Below, piece after piece: positions 1-8,169 of a DNA stretch of 64,000 nt (the first letter of the stretch is position 1; every line of letters begins with the position of its first letter). The stretch is from NCBI RefSeq assembly GCF_002715865.1, contig NZ_CP017696.1:992001-1056000 (forward strand), read 5' to 3'. The notes beneath the pieces were generated by a model. That model did no database searches and was not told the origin of the DNA. It saw nothing but the letters and a program-made list of their open reading frames with translations. The translations under genes and the position numbers were made by a program. This stretch comes from Bifidobacterium asteroides DSM 20089 (lineage in GTDB: Bacteria > Actinomycetota > Actinomycetes > Actinomycetales > Bifidobacteriaceae).

Positions 1-294
1 ATCGGCAACTACACGGCCCAGATGGGCGGCCTGGATGCCATCACCTTCACAGCCGGCGTGGGCGAGAACGATGAGATTGTGCGTCGCCGGGTCATCGAAC
101 AGCTGGAGCCCTTCGGCGTGAAGCTGGACCAGGAGAAGAACGACCAGCGGTCCAAGGAGGCCCGGATCATCTCCACCCCCGACAGCACGGTCGCCGTCTG
201 CGTCATCCCCACCAACGAGGAGCTCTCCATCGCCCGCCAGGCAGAGGTCGTCGCCAGCCAGGGCGACGCCTATGGCAACAAGTTCCAGGCCTGA
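1..294 (+). CDS. ackA: Acetate kinase, C-terminal part (cut by window edge)
   Basis: The reading frame is open from base 1 and gives the last 97 residues of acetate kinase, which makes ATP and acetate from acetyl phosphate, the final ATP-yielding step of the bifid shunt. The stretch TFTAGVGEND, followed by a helix rich in charged residues, is the conserved C-terminal signature of the family, and the end (PTNEELSIARQ) is also typical. The N-terminal nucleotide-binding part lies outside the window, so start and regulation cannot be seen. A strong hairpin follows about 80 bases downstream. Confidence 0.95.
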   Translation: MGNYTAQMGGLDAITFTAGVGENDEIVRRRVIEQLEPFGVKLDQEKNDQRSKEARIISTPDSTVAVCVIPTNEELSIARQAEVVASQGDAYGNKFQA

Positions 295-372
295 CCTTTG
301 ACCGGACTTGTCCTCTCAATCTGATTCTTGGTCAAATGATGGATGATTGGGATCCGGGTTTCGCCTGAAAAC

Positions 373-420
373 CGAGAAGGCCGGTGACCACGGCAATGCA
401 TGTGGTCACCGGCCTTCTCG
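373..420. terminator. Bidirectional terminator between ackA and the phosphatase gene
   Basis: A perfect 19-bp inverted repeat (373-391 with 402-420) has a 10-base loop and lies between two convergent genes. On the minus strand the stem is followed by GGTTTTC, so it should work best for the minus-strand gene; on the plus strand no T run follows. Confidence 0.8.
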
Positions 421-426
421 TATAGG

Positions 427-1227
427 TCAGTCGCCCAAAGCCTCCAGAGCTTCCTTGTGCAGAAGACCGTTGCTGGCAAGGCCATTGCCACCCCAGGGAC
501 CCGGGTTGCCGGCCAGATCCGTAAAGCTGCCGCCGGCTTCGGTCACGATGGGGACCAGCGCGCCCATGTCATAGAGGTCCAGTTCCGGCTCAGCCGCCAA
601 ATCGATGGCCCCCTGGGCCAGAAGCATGTACTGCCAGAAGTCGCCGAATCCACGCAGACGCCAGATTCGATCGGTCAGGTCGAGAAGCTGCTCACGGCGG
701 CCTATGGCCTTCCAGCCGGTCAGCGATGACAAGGACATGGAGGCGTCTTCCATCCGGTCCACTCTTGATACGTGGATGGCCTTGGGGGCTTCGCCCTGGC
801 GAGCCATGTAGGCTCCCTGACCCCGCGCGGCATACCAGCGGGTGCCCAGCATGGGGGCCGATACCGTGCCGACCACCATCTGATGGTCTACCTCCAAGCC
901 AATCAGAGTCGCCCAGACGGGGACTCCGCGCACATAGTTCTTGGTCCCGTCAATCGGATCGATAATCCAACGCCTGCCGTTGGACTCCTGCTTTCCCAGC
1001 TCCTCGGCATAGATGGTATCGTTGGGCCTTGCTCGGGCCAAAACGCGACGAATCACTGCCTCCGCCTCTTTATCAGCCTGGGTGACTGGGGTATTGTCCG
1101 CTTTGCGTTCCACCTTAAGATCGGGCGACTTGAAGTAGCCCACGGTGACCTGATCGGCCTGATCGGCCATGGCGATGGCCAGGTCCAGATCCTCCTGCCA
1201 GGTCTGCCTTTCATCCTCGATGCTCAT
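427..1227 (-). CDS. Inositol monophosphatase-family phosphatase (probably histidinol-phosphatase)
   Basis: This 266-residue protein belongs to the Mg-dependent FIG/IMPase superfamily. The metal-binding motifs are visible: EE at about residues 75-76 and DPIDGT at about 90-95, with a C-terminal MGALVPIVTEAGG segment. In actinobacteria this subgroup often acts as the histidinol-phosphatase HisN, but substrate cannot be decided from sequence. I chose the ATG at 1227 because AAGGAG lies just upstream; the longer open frame to 1296 runs into aroA. It is 32 bases downstream of aroA and may be cotranscribed with it. Confidence 0.85.
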   Translation of the reverse strand: MSIEDERQTWQEDLDLAIAMADQADQVTVGYFKSPDLKVERKADNTPVTQADKEAEAVIRRVLARARPNDTIYAEELGKQESNGRRWIIDPIDGTKNYVRGVPVWATLIGLEVDHQMVVGTVSAPMLGTRWYAARGQGAYMARQGEAPKAIHVSRVDRMEDASMSLSSLTGWKAIGRREQLLDLTDRIWRLRGFGDFWQYMLLAQGAIDLAAEPELDLYDMGALVPIVTEAGGSFTDLAGNPGPWGGNGLASNGLLHKEALEALGD

Positions 1228-1259
1228 AACACGGCTCCTTTCGCTTGAATCGCTTTGGT

Positions 1260-2618
1260 TTAGCCTTGACCCTCGTCCGCCAGCATTCGCTTCCACATAC
1301 CCGGGAAGTCAGGCATGGTCTTGGCCGTGGTACCGATGTTGCGCACCCGGATGCCAGGTATCTTAAGACCAATCATGGCGGCGAAAGTAGCCATGCGATG
1401 GTCGGCATAGGTCTCCATGACGGCCCCATGCATACGCTGAATCGGCACAGGCTCAATTGCCAGGCCATCATCCAGTTCGCGGGCTCGACCTCCTATTCTG
1501 ATGATTTCCGTGGCCAGCGCCTTCAGCCGGTTGGTCTCATGACCACGCAGGTGGCCGATGCCGTGCAGGCGACTAAGCCCGTCCGCAAAAACCAGGATGG
1601 CTGCAATAGAGGGCACAATCTCCCCCGCGGGAGACAGATCGAAGTCGCCGAGCCCATGGATGGCTTCCCCTCCGGTCACCCTGCAGGTGGCGCTACCCTG
1701 TCCGCCGGGAACCATGTCTACCTTCGCGCCCATGGTCTCCAAATACTTGGGCAGCAACCCGCCTGGCTGCGTGGTATCGTCTGGCCAGTTGGGCACACTG
1801 ACTTGTCCGCCACCTATCAGAGCCGCTCCCAGGAAGGGGGCCGCATTCGACAGATCGGGCTCCACCTGGACCTGATCAGGCAGCTGCGTCCCAGCAGGCC
1901 CTCTGCCTTCAACGCTCCACCTGCAGCGGTCGGGATTGGCCTGAACCTGAACTCCGGCCTGACGCAGATCCTCAACGGTCATGGTGATGTGTGGAAGGCT
2001 GGGAAGATGCTGCCCGGAGTGGACGATGGTCGTCGGGCCATCAGCCCTGGCCGCCAGCAGCAGGAGCCCGGAAATGAACTGCGAGGATGCCGAGGAGTCT
2101 ATGGTCACCTCTCCGCCAACCAGGTGAGCCGGCGGCGTGAGCACAAAGGGCAGGAAGCCCTCCTGGCCCAGGTAATCTATCTTGGCTCCCAACTGGGTCA
2201 GGCCGTCCAACAGGGGCTTCATAGGTCGCCGATAGGCCTGCTGGTCCCCGTCGAAGTGTGTGGGGCCATCAGCCAGCATGGCCAGGCCCGGCACGAAGCG
2301 CATAACGGTTCCAGCCAGTCCGCATTCTACCCGGGCGCCGCCACGGAAACGTCCGCCTGCCGGTGGAACAACTGTCACTTCTGTGGGACTGTTCGGGTCA
2401 ACCCGACAGCTCACGCCAAGGGTCTCCAGAGCCTGAATCATCAGGTCCGTATCACGCGATCTGAGCAGACCAGTCAGCCTGACGGGTCGACTTCCCAAGG
2501 CCGCCAGAATCAGATACCTGTTCGAGAGGGACTTGCTCCCCGGTATGGTCACCGTTGCATCCAAGGGGCCACCAGCCTGCGGTGCCTCCCACGTCTCTTC
2601 CGCTGTCATGGTAACCAT
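1260..2618 (-). CDS. aroA: 3-phosphoshikimate 1-carboxyvinyltransferase (EPSP synthase)
   Basis: AroA joins shikimate-3-phosphate to phosphoenolpyruvate in aromatic amino acid synthesis. The 452-residue length is normal. The N-terminal GSKSLSNR motif (about residues 27-34) binds substrate phosphate; further on, GLAGTVMRF and LRGHETNRL correspond to the PEP-site and late signature motifs. Two in-frame ATGs (2618 and 2609) lie in a 9-bp direct repeat and neither has a strong ribosome binding site, so the start is uncertain by three residues. The phosphatase gene follows on the same strand. Confidence 0.95.
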   Translation of the reverse strand: MVTMTAEETWEAPQAGGPLDATVTIPGSKSLSNRYLILAALGSRPVRLTGLLRSRDTDLMIQALETLGVSCRVDPNSPTEVTVVPPAGGRFRGGARVECGLAGTVMRFVPGLAMLADGPTHFDGDQQAYRRPMKPLLDGLTQLGAKIDYLGQEGFLPFVLTPPAHLVGGEVTIDSSASSQFISGLLLLAARADGPTTIVHSGQHLPSLPHITMTVEDLRQAGVQVQANPDRCRWSVEGRGPAGTQLPDQVQVEPDLSNAAPFLGAALIGGGQVSVPNWPDDTTQPGGLLPKYLETMGAKVDMVPGGQGSATCRVTGGEAIHGLGDFDLSPAGEIVPSIAAILVFADGLSRLHGIGHLRGHETNRLKALATEIIRIGGRARELDDGLAIEPVPIQRMHGAVMETYADHRMATFAAMIGLKIPGIRVRNIGTTAKTMPDFPGMWKRMLADEGQG

Positions 2619-2734
2619 GGTAACCGCAGGCGCAGAGCTGTTCCCACTCCCTGTTCACCCGCCAAGGGTCCAGCGGGGACCTGGCCCTGTGCTATATTGA
2701 TACATTGTGCTCATACGTTGATGCTTATGAGCGC

Positions 2735-2808
2735 CGGGCTATAGCGCAGCTTGGTAGCGCGCCTGCTTTGGGTGCAGGATGTCGCCGGTTCAAATCCGGC
2801 TAGCCCGA
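2735..2808 (+). tRNA. tRNA-Pro(UGG)
   Basis: The 74-base cloverleaf is complete: acceptor CGGGCTA pairs with TAGCCCG, D arm GCGC/GCGC, anticodon stem CCTGC/GCAGG around loop TTTGGGT (anticodon TGG), T arm GCCGG/CCGGC, discriminator A. The 3' CCA is not encoded. Its last nine bases overlap the stop end of the convergent MFS gene. Confidence 0.97.
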
Positions 2809-4086
2809 CTTTTGCCTTCGTCCCATGTCGGGAGTCGGATCCTTGGCGTTCATGCCAAGCAATCCCGTAAAGAAAATGGCCAGAGCCAGCAGGCCTGTCA
2901 AGCCCGCATAAAGAGACACGGTAATGACGATGCCGACCAGATTGCCTAGGGCCAGAAAAATCATCTGACCCAGAGGCGCCCCTATCATCATGACAGTCTG
3001 TACCACTCCCATGGTTGCAGCCAGGTGGTCCTCGCCCACAGTACTGATGAGCATGGTCATGAACCGAGGATTGATCTTGCCCAGAAGATAGTTCATGACC
3101 AGGAGCGGGAGGAAGAGCAGGGCAGGAATGTGCAGCCATACCAGGTTGACCCCTACCATGGCGGCTGCGGCCATGACTCCGGTCAGCAGGTGGGCCATGG
3201 GCAGCCGCCGGAGCGAATCTGAGGCAAGGAGTGCACCGAGGATGAGTCCCAGGGAGGAGATGCCGTTGACGGCGGCTATGGTCGTTCCGTAGCTTCCCCA
3301 CCAGACTTCGGGCATGGAAATCAGCCCCAGGTTGAGCAGGGGCTGCAGGGCCGTCCCCAGAAGGTTGACCAGACAGCCGAAGCCCACCATCAGGATCAGG
3401 AAGGTGGAGCTGCGGAACTCCCCCAAAGTCACACGGAGGCTGTAGGACAGGCCCACATGCTTGCCCACAGGTGAACCGTTGTCTGAGACCTCCGCCCTGG
3501 CGAATTCCCTATAGCCTATGGCTACCAAAAGCCCTGCCAGCAGGAAGGTGGCTACGTTGATCAACGCGAATACAGTGAATTTGTTGCCCAGGATGGCAAT
3601 CAACACTGCACCTCCGCCTGCACTGATGACAGCCGCGACATTGGATGCAGCGGAAGTGATCGAGGTCGCCTGGTGGAGCTGGCCTGGCTGGACCAGGTGT
3701 TTGAGGACCGGCATCCACAGACTGCTCGCATATCCCTCCAGCATGGAAGATGCCATGTCCATGGCTACCAGCAACAGAAAGACGAGTAGGCTCTTGGACC
3801 TTCCGATCGCCATGGCAATGACCAGATAGATACAAACCTGAACCAGTTTGATCACCAGTTGCATCCGTGTTTTGCGCACGGTCCTGTCGGCCAGGTATCC
3901 GATCGGGATGGCCGTCAGGGCTGGAGCCACCCAGGCCATTGAGACTACGGAGACGGCCAGTTCGACAAAGGGCATGGTCTGTGCATAGACGATGAAGACG
4001 ATGTTGAAGAGTTCACCACCGACCGTATTAAACAGACTGGCCAGAACCATGGTCACGAAAGGCTTGTTCTTCAGAAGCTCCTGCAT
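2800..4086 (-). CDS. MFS transporter, probable multidrug exporter
   Basis: This 428-residue protein has about twelve hydrophobic segments, with the MFS loop motif seen as GYLADRTVRKTR after the second. No substrate can be read from sequence; it resembles the drug-exporter-like MFS proteins common in Gram-positive bacteria. It starts 12 bases after the ABC permease gene on the same strand, so it is probably the third gene of a TetR-controlled efflux operon (inference). No good ribosome binding site precedes the ATG, which may mean translational coupling. The final codons overlap the end of tRNA-Pro on the other strand. Confidence 0.8.
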   Translation of the reverse strand: MQELLKNKPFVTMVLASLFNTVGGELFNIVFIVYAQTMPFVELAVSVVSMAWVAPALTAIPIGYLADRTVRKTRMQLVIKLVQVCIYLVIAMAIGRSKSLLVFLLLVAMDMASSMLEGYASSLWMPVLKHLVQPGQLHQATSITSAASNVAAVISAGGGAVLIAILGNKFTVFALINVATFLLAGLLVAIGYREFARAEVSDNGSPVGKHVGLSYSLRVTLGEFRSSTFLILMVGFGCLVNLLGTALQPLLNLGLISMPEVWWGSYGTTIAAVNGISSLGLILGALLASDSLRRLPMAHLLTGVMAAAAMVGVNLVWLHIPALLFLPLLVMNYLLGKINPRFMTMLISTVGEDHLAATMGVVQTVMMIGAPLGQMIFLALGNLVGIVITVSLYAGLTGLLALAIFFTGLLGMNAKDPTPDMGRRQKSG

Positions 4087-4098
4087 GTCAGTGGCCGA

Positions 4099-4794
4099 TC
4101 AGGGCAGTTCGATCTTCATGAGGGTCCGGTGAAGCAGCCACCAGGCCGGCAGGGAGGCCAGGAAGATGATCAGAAGCACCAGCGCAGACAGCAGCGGGGA
4201 GAGGGAGAGCAGGTTACCCACCACAGCATCCAGCAGGAGCAGGACCCCGAACATGATGGGCAGGGAGCGCTTCCAGAAGCCTAGGCAAAGGGCGATGCCG
4301 ACCAGTCCCACCAGTCCTGTGAGACTGGTGGCCAGCATGAGGAGAACCTGTCCGAGCAGACCGCCTGGCGAACCCGTCCCGAGCGAGCCAACAAGGCGGT
4401 CGACCAGCAGCATGACAGTGAGGGTGATGACCGCCCCCGCCGAGTAGGACAGGGCCGTGAAGAGGCCTACGAATACCAGCTTGGCCAACAGTATTCGGCC
4501 CCGCGATACAGGGCATGACAGGGTGAGCGCCAGGTTCCTTCCTGTGTAGGGTTCGATGAAAACCAGGTTGCAGAGGGCAGCAGCCACCAAAGAGAAACCC
4601 ACCAGAAGGATGACCATGGCCATCTGCAGCACGAAGACCAGACTGGACAGCCGAGGGTCGGACCGGCCGCCCGTGTGGCCGATGGCCAGGAACATGCCTC
4701 CCAGTGCCAAGGCTGCAGCCACCACTGCCAATCCTGCGAAGATGCAGGGCCATAGTCTCGTCTTTTTCAGCTCCAATTTCAGCAGCGTCTTCAT
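4099..4794 (-). CDS. ABC-2-type transporter permease
   Basis: The 231-residue protein has about six hydrophobic segments, beginning right after a short basic N-terminus (MKTLLKLELKKTR), which is the layout of ABC-2 export permeases. It is the partner of the ATPase encoded one base upstream. GGAGGG lies seven bases before the ATG. Function is export of an unknown compound, or self-protection; this family cannot be assigned a substrate from sequence. Confidence 0.8.
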   Translation of the reverse strand: MKTLLKLELKKTRLWPCIFAGLAVVAAALALGGMFLAIGHTGGRSDPRLSSLVFVLQMAMVILLVGFSLVAAALCNLVFIEPYTGRNLALTLSCPVSRGRILLAKLVFVGLFTALSYSAGAVITLTVMLLVDRLVGSLGTGSPGGLLGQVLLMLATSLTGLVGLVGIALCLGFWKRSLPIMFGVLLLLDAVVGNLLSLSPLLSALVLLIIFLASLPAWWLLHRTLMKIELP

Positions 4795-4795
4795 A

Positions 4796-5527
4796 TCAGC
4801 CCTCCATGGCCTTGATCAGGGTTCGCTCGGCGGTCTCCTGGCCCTTACTGAGCAGTTCCGGCACGCTGGCCCGCAGGCTGACCCTGCCGTCCGCCACCAC
4901 CATCACGCGGTCGGCAGTGCGCAGCACCTCGGAGAGGATGTGGCTGGAAAAGAGGACCGCACTGCCTTGGGCGGCCAGACTTCGCAGGCTGTCTCGCAGC
5001 TGTCCGATAGCTACCGGGTCCAGCCCGTTGAGCGGCTCGTCCAGTAGGTAAAGGTCGGGATGATGGCCCATGCATCTGGCCAGGGCCAGCCTCTGCCTCA
5101 TACCCGTGGAATACCTGCCAACGGGCGTGGCTGAATCCGCAGTCAATCCAACCTTCTCCAAAAGTTGGCTGATTCCAGTGATCTCGGCGACCCTACGCCC
5201 CCCGTCTGCCAGCGCAAGGTAGGCCAGGTCAATCTCCAGGTTCTCCCTGGCATTGAGGGACTCGTAGAAGACGGGCACGTTGATGGACACCCCCATTCTG
5301 GCGAGAATGCCAGGATAGCCTTCGCTAAGAGGTTTGCCCAGAAAGCGGACCCGACCGCCGACGGGCCTTTGCATTCCGGTCAGAATCTTCAACAGCGTGG
5401 ACTTGCCAGCCCCGTTGACACCCAACAAGCCCAGAACCTCGCCCTGCCCCATGGTCAGATCCAGTCCGGACAGCACCTCCCTGCCTTCAAATACTTGGAC
5501 GATACCGTCCGCCTCCAGCACCTTCAT
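4796..5527 (-). CDS. ABC transporter ATP-binding protein (ABC-2 exporter)
   Basis: This 243-residue ATPase has the full set of motifs: Walker A GVNGAGKST near residue 36, a signature replaced by STGMRQR (usual in CcmA/drug-export ATPases), Walker B YLLDEPLNGLD, and the switch His in SSHIL. AAAGGAG precedes the ATG. It heads the operon ATPase-permease-MFS. A palindrome identical in its 13-bp core to one in front of the tetR gene lies 17 bases upstream of the start, so the operon is probably repressed by that regulator. Confidence 0.9.
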   Translation of the reverse strand: MKVLEADGIVQVFEGREVLSGLDLTMGQGEVLGLLGVNGAGKSTLLKILTGMQRPVGGRVRFLGKPLSEGYPGILARMGVSINVPVFYESLNARENLEIDLAYLALADGGRRVAEITGISQLLEKVGLTADSATPVGRYSTGMRQRLALARCMGHHPDLYLLDEPLNGLDPVAIGQLRDSLRSLAAQGSAVLFSSHILSEVLRTADRVMVVADGRVSLRASVPELLSKGQETAERTLIKAMEG

Positions 5528-5543
5528 GAAACTCCTTTCTAAA

Positions 5544-5556
5544 ATACCACTGGTAT
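5544..5556. promoter_or_regulatory. Probable TetR operator of the efflux operon
   Basis: ATACCACTGGTAT is a 13-bp palindrome with one central base. It lies between the end of the tetR gene and the start of the ABC ATPase gene, just ahead of the ribosome binding site. The same core, extended to 15 bp, occurs upstream of tetR at 6434-6448. Two copies, one per promoter, is the classic layout of an autoregulated TetR system. Confidence 0.75.
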
Positions 5557-5560
5557 GTTT

Positions 5561-5594
5561 GATGGAAACAAAAACCAGGCACTCGTTGAGTGCC
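5561..5594 (-). terminator. Terminator of the tetR gene
   Basis: GGCACTC and GAGTGCC form a 7-bp stem with a 3-base loop (5578-5594), followed on the minus strand by TGGTTTTTG. It separates tetR from the efflux operon and puts the operator in the promoter region of the latter. Confidence 0.75.
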
Positions 5595-5644
5595 CGAATC
5601 TTGCCAGTAGCCGGAGCACTCCTGCCTTAAGAGATCTATCGGCT

Positions 5645-6358
5645 CTAAGCGACCCCTTGATCCTGATTCAGGTCAGATTCCACTTGCGTGGACTCCCCAC
5701 CTGTGGCAGTCAGTGGATTGCTCTTCAGATGTGCATGCAAGTGCACAGCTGCGCGAATGACCCGATCATCGATGACCGGAGCCCCTATTCCCTTGAGCAT
5801 ATCGGCCAACAGGGTGAACTTGGAGACCACCTGGTCCCGGGTCATGGTAGAGAATCGGATCCCTATCCACATGTTGAGCAGGATGTATAGCACCTGGGCC
5901 AGATCCTCGGGATTGCAGGGGGCGATGGAACCGTCTTCCACACCTTCCCGGACGTAGGGGGTGATCACATCCACAATCCTGTCCATGGATTTCAGGTACA
6001 TCTCCCCCACCATGCGGGGGCTCTTCAACAGGGTTCTGGCTGAAAAGGTCACATCGAGACGCGAGTAAGCCGACAGGGAGGCGATCAGCTCGTTGCGCAG
6101 TTTTTCCAGACCAGTTTTTCCGGGCCATTGCCCCAGCCAGTCCCCCTGGGATGAGGAGGAAGCCATGCGCTCTGTAACCGCACGGAAAATGGCCGTCTTG
6201 GAAGGAAAATGGTAGTAGACCGCCCCCTTCGTCATACCGCCCAGACCATCGACGATGTCCTGGATGCTGGTCCCGTCATATCCCTTTTCCAGGAAGAGCC
6301 GCTGGGCCACATCAAGGATCTGATTGCGATGTCCTTCGGGATCCTTCGGCGTGCCCAT
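5645..6358 (-). CDS. TetR/AcrR family transcriptional regulator
   Basis: The 237-residue protein starts with a TetR helix-turn-helix: RNQILDVAQRLFLEKGYDGTSIQDIVDGLG followed by the recognition-helix region MTKGAVYYHFPSK. The rest is a helical ligand-binding domain with no recognisable ligand. I chose the ATG at 6358 because AGGGGAG lies upstream and the HTH then begins where it should; the open frame extends to 6466 but crosses the promoter and operator. It most likely represses itself and the ABC/MFS operon through the shared palindrome, with release by an exported compound (inference). Confidence 0.9.
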   Translation of the reverse strand: MGTPKDPEGHRNQILDVAQRLFLEKGYDGTSIQDIVDGLGGMTKGAVYYHFPSKTAIFRAVTERMASSSSQGDWLGQWPGKTGLEKLRNELIASLSAYSRLDVTFSARTLLKSPRMVGEMYLKSMDRIVDVITPYVREGVEDGSIAPCNPEDLAQVLYILLNMWIGIRFSTMTRDQVVSKFTLLADMLKGIGAPVIDDRVIRAAVHLHAHLKSNPLTATGGESTQVESDLNQDQGVA

Positions 6359-6433
6359 GCGGTGCTCCCCTTTCTGTCGGCGCATCAAAGCTTGACCATC
6401 CTGGCCAGACCATCCTGTCCGACAAAAAGCTAT

Positions 6434-6448
6434 CATACCACTGGTATG
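6434..6448. promoter_or_regulatory. Probable TetR operator in the tetR promoter
   Basis: CATACCACTGGTATG is a 15-bp palindrome with a single central base and contains the 13-bp operator core seen at 5544-5556. On the minus strand it overlaps a TATGAT element that could be the -10 box of tetR, with TTGGTC further upstream as a weak -35. Binding there would block tetR transcription. Confidence 0.75.
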
Positions 6449-6484
6449 TTCTGCTTGACCAATCATGAACTTTATGTCTCGACA

Positions 6485-7168
6485 TCAATCCTTCTGCAGA
6501 CGATGGATGGCCTCGTGCTGAATGGCAACCACCGCCTTGGCATCGGCGACTCCTGCTGCGCAGAGCTCCTGCCAGGAGACCCAGGCCGACTGGATGTGCT
6601 CGCCCGGGTCGAAGTCGGTTGGCCCCTGATGCCAGCGACGCAAATGCAGGACCACGATGTGTCCGAGTTCGTTGCTCATGCCCAGGGAGGAGTAGACATC
6701 GGGAGCGGCATCAATCCAGCCGTTCTCCGGATCCAGATGGCTTTCCGAGCCCGGAGCACCCTCAGGCCCGGGTACCAAACCGGTCTCCTCACGCAGCTCG
6801 CGCAGGACGGCCTTGACGGGGCTCTCGCCCGGGTCGATGAAGCCGGCTGGCAGGCCGAATACATAGGCCTGGGCGCCCACCCGGTACTCACGGGTCAGCA
6901 GATAGGCATCGGCAGTGCAGTCGTGCACCAGCATGACCACGCAGGGGGCGTGACGGATGAGCTGTCTGTCGATGATCTCCTTAGAACCGTCACGCCGGAA
7001 CATGGCCACCTGCTGTTGGTCGATAACGAATATCGGACCGCGGAAGACCTCCCTATCATCCACCAGCTCGGGTACACGGGTCATATCGATGCCCTTGGCC
7101 CCCTGGGCATCCCGGTCGGCCAGTCTGTCGGCCAATCGTGCCTGCAGATCCTGTGCTTCATCGCTCAT
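6485..7168 (-). CDS. NUDIX hydrolase, ADP-ribose pyrophosphatase type
   Basis: A 227-residue protein with a complete Nudix box, GFIDPGE through REETGLV at about residues 109-131, which binds the catalytic Mg ions. The N-terminal half (PIFVIDQQQV to EYRVGAQAYVFGLPAG) matches the ADP-sugar pyrophosphatase branch, where EYR and PAG line the substrate site. It lies downstream of the Nif3-like gene in a run of four same-strand genes headed by pdtaR. Likely a nucleotide-sugar housekeeping role. Confidence 0.88.
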   Translation of the reverse strand: MSDEAQDLQARLADRLADRDAQGAKGIDMTRVPELVDDREVFRGPIFVIDQQQVAMFRRDGSKEIIDRQLIRHAPCVVMLVHDCTADAYLLTREYRVGAQAYVFGLPAGFIDPGESPVKAVLRELREETGLVPGPEGAPGSESHLDPENGWIDAAPDVYSSLGMSNELGHIVVLHLRRWHQGPTDFDPGEHIQSAWVSWQELCAAGVADAKAVVAIQHEAIHRLQKD

Positions 7169-7203
7169 GCAATCATTCCTCCTCGATCATCAACCCCCAG
7201 CCG

Positions 7204-8121
7204 TCAGCGCACCACCATGGTCCAAGGGTCTGTGACGATTGATGAGACCTCCACCTGTGGACGAACACCAGTAGCCATCTCCAGGGCCCTGGCAATGTCT
7301 CCCTTGGCGTATCGGAACCAGAGACTTTCGATGGCCGAGTGCGGGGTGTTGATCAGCATGGGTCTGGGCTGATTGGGACGACCCGCCATCCGGGCCTCAT
7401 AAAGGGCCTGCTGGTAGGCATCCGTGGCAGGATGATGGCGCAAATCGCTGGTGATGTAGACATCTGCCCCCGTGGACCGAACCAGGTCGAACTCGGAGTC
7501 CCCCGAGCCGGGCAGCAGGGCGACCGTGGAAACCATGGCCTCGGGCACACCGACCGCCTGAACCCCCAGAGCCGTCTTGGGCAGGAGGCCCACCACTGTA
7601 TGGACCAAATCCTCAAATGGAATGGGCTCCGAAAGCCGTCCCCAACGACCCAGGCCTACCTGAATCCCCTGATCGGCGTGCAGGTCGCGCTCAGAGACCG
7701 GCCGTGGGGCAAGCGGTCTGGACTCCTGCAGATCCAGGGCATCGGCAGCAGCCTGGGCCACGCCACGGTATGCGGCATCAGCGTTGGTGTGCCCCACCCA
7801 GAGCCCGCAGTGGCCCTCAATCAGCCTGGTCACTATATCCCCTCGGAAGTCCAGGCCGGAGACCTGGTGGACTGACCTGAAGAAGAGCGGATGATGGGTG
7901 ATCAGCAGGTCGGCCTGGTGGTCCAGAGCCTCCTGGACCACATCGGGCCGAGGGTCCACGGCGCACCAGATCCGTCTGACCGGCCAGGACGGATCCCCAG
8001 CCACCAGACCCGGATGATCCCAGTCCTCCGCGTAGTCCAGAGGGTAGAGCCCCTCCAGCAGATCCACCACCTGGCCCAGGGGCACCGAAGGCCTCTGAAC
8101 CTCATCCTGTCGGTCAGACAT
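7204..8121 (-). CDS. Nif3-like dinuclear metal-centre protein
   Basis: This 305-residue protein is a member of the widely conserved NIF3/YbgI family. DWDHPGL near the N-terminus, ITHHPLFF, and HTNAD provide the histidine and aspartate metal ligands; the C-terminal part contains SDLRHH and TPHSAIE, also conserved. Family members form toroidal hexamers and their reaction is still debated. The start at 8121 is preceded by GAGGAGGG; the ORF extends upstream to 8163 without a better signal. It lies 48 bases after polA. Confidence 0.88.
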   Translation of the reverse strand: MSDRQDEVQRPSVPLGQVVDLLEGLYPLDYAEDWDHPGLVAGDPSWPVRRIWCAVDPRPDVVQEALDHQADLLITHHPLFFRSVHQVSGLDFRGDIVTRLIEGHCGLWVGHTNADAAYRGVAQAAADALDLQESRPLAPRPVSERDLHADQGIQVGLGRWGRLSEPIPFEDLVHTVVGLLPKTALGVQAVGVPEAMVSTVALLPGSGDSEFDLVRSTGADVYITSDLRHHPATDAYQQALYEARMAGRPNQPRPMLINTPHSAIESLWFRYAKGDIARALEMATGVRPQVEVSSIVTDPWTMVVR

Positions 8122-8169
8122 GACGATCCCTCCTCGGATCCTGCTGGTCCCAGGCCACTCCATGTCAGG

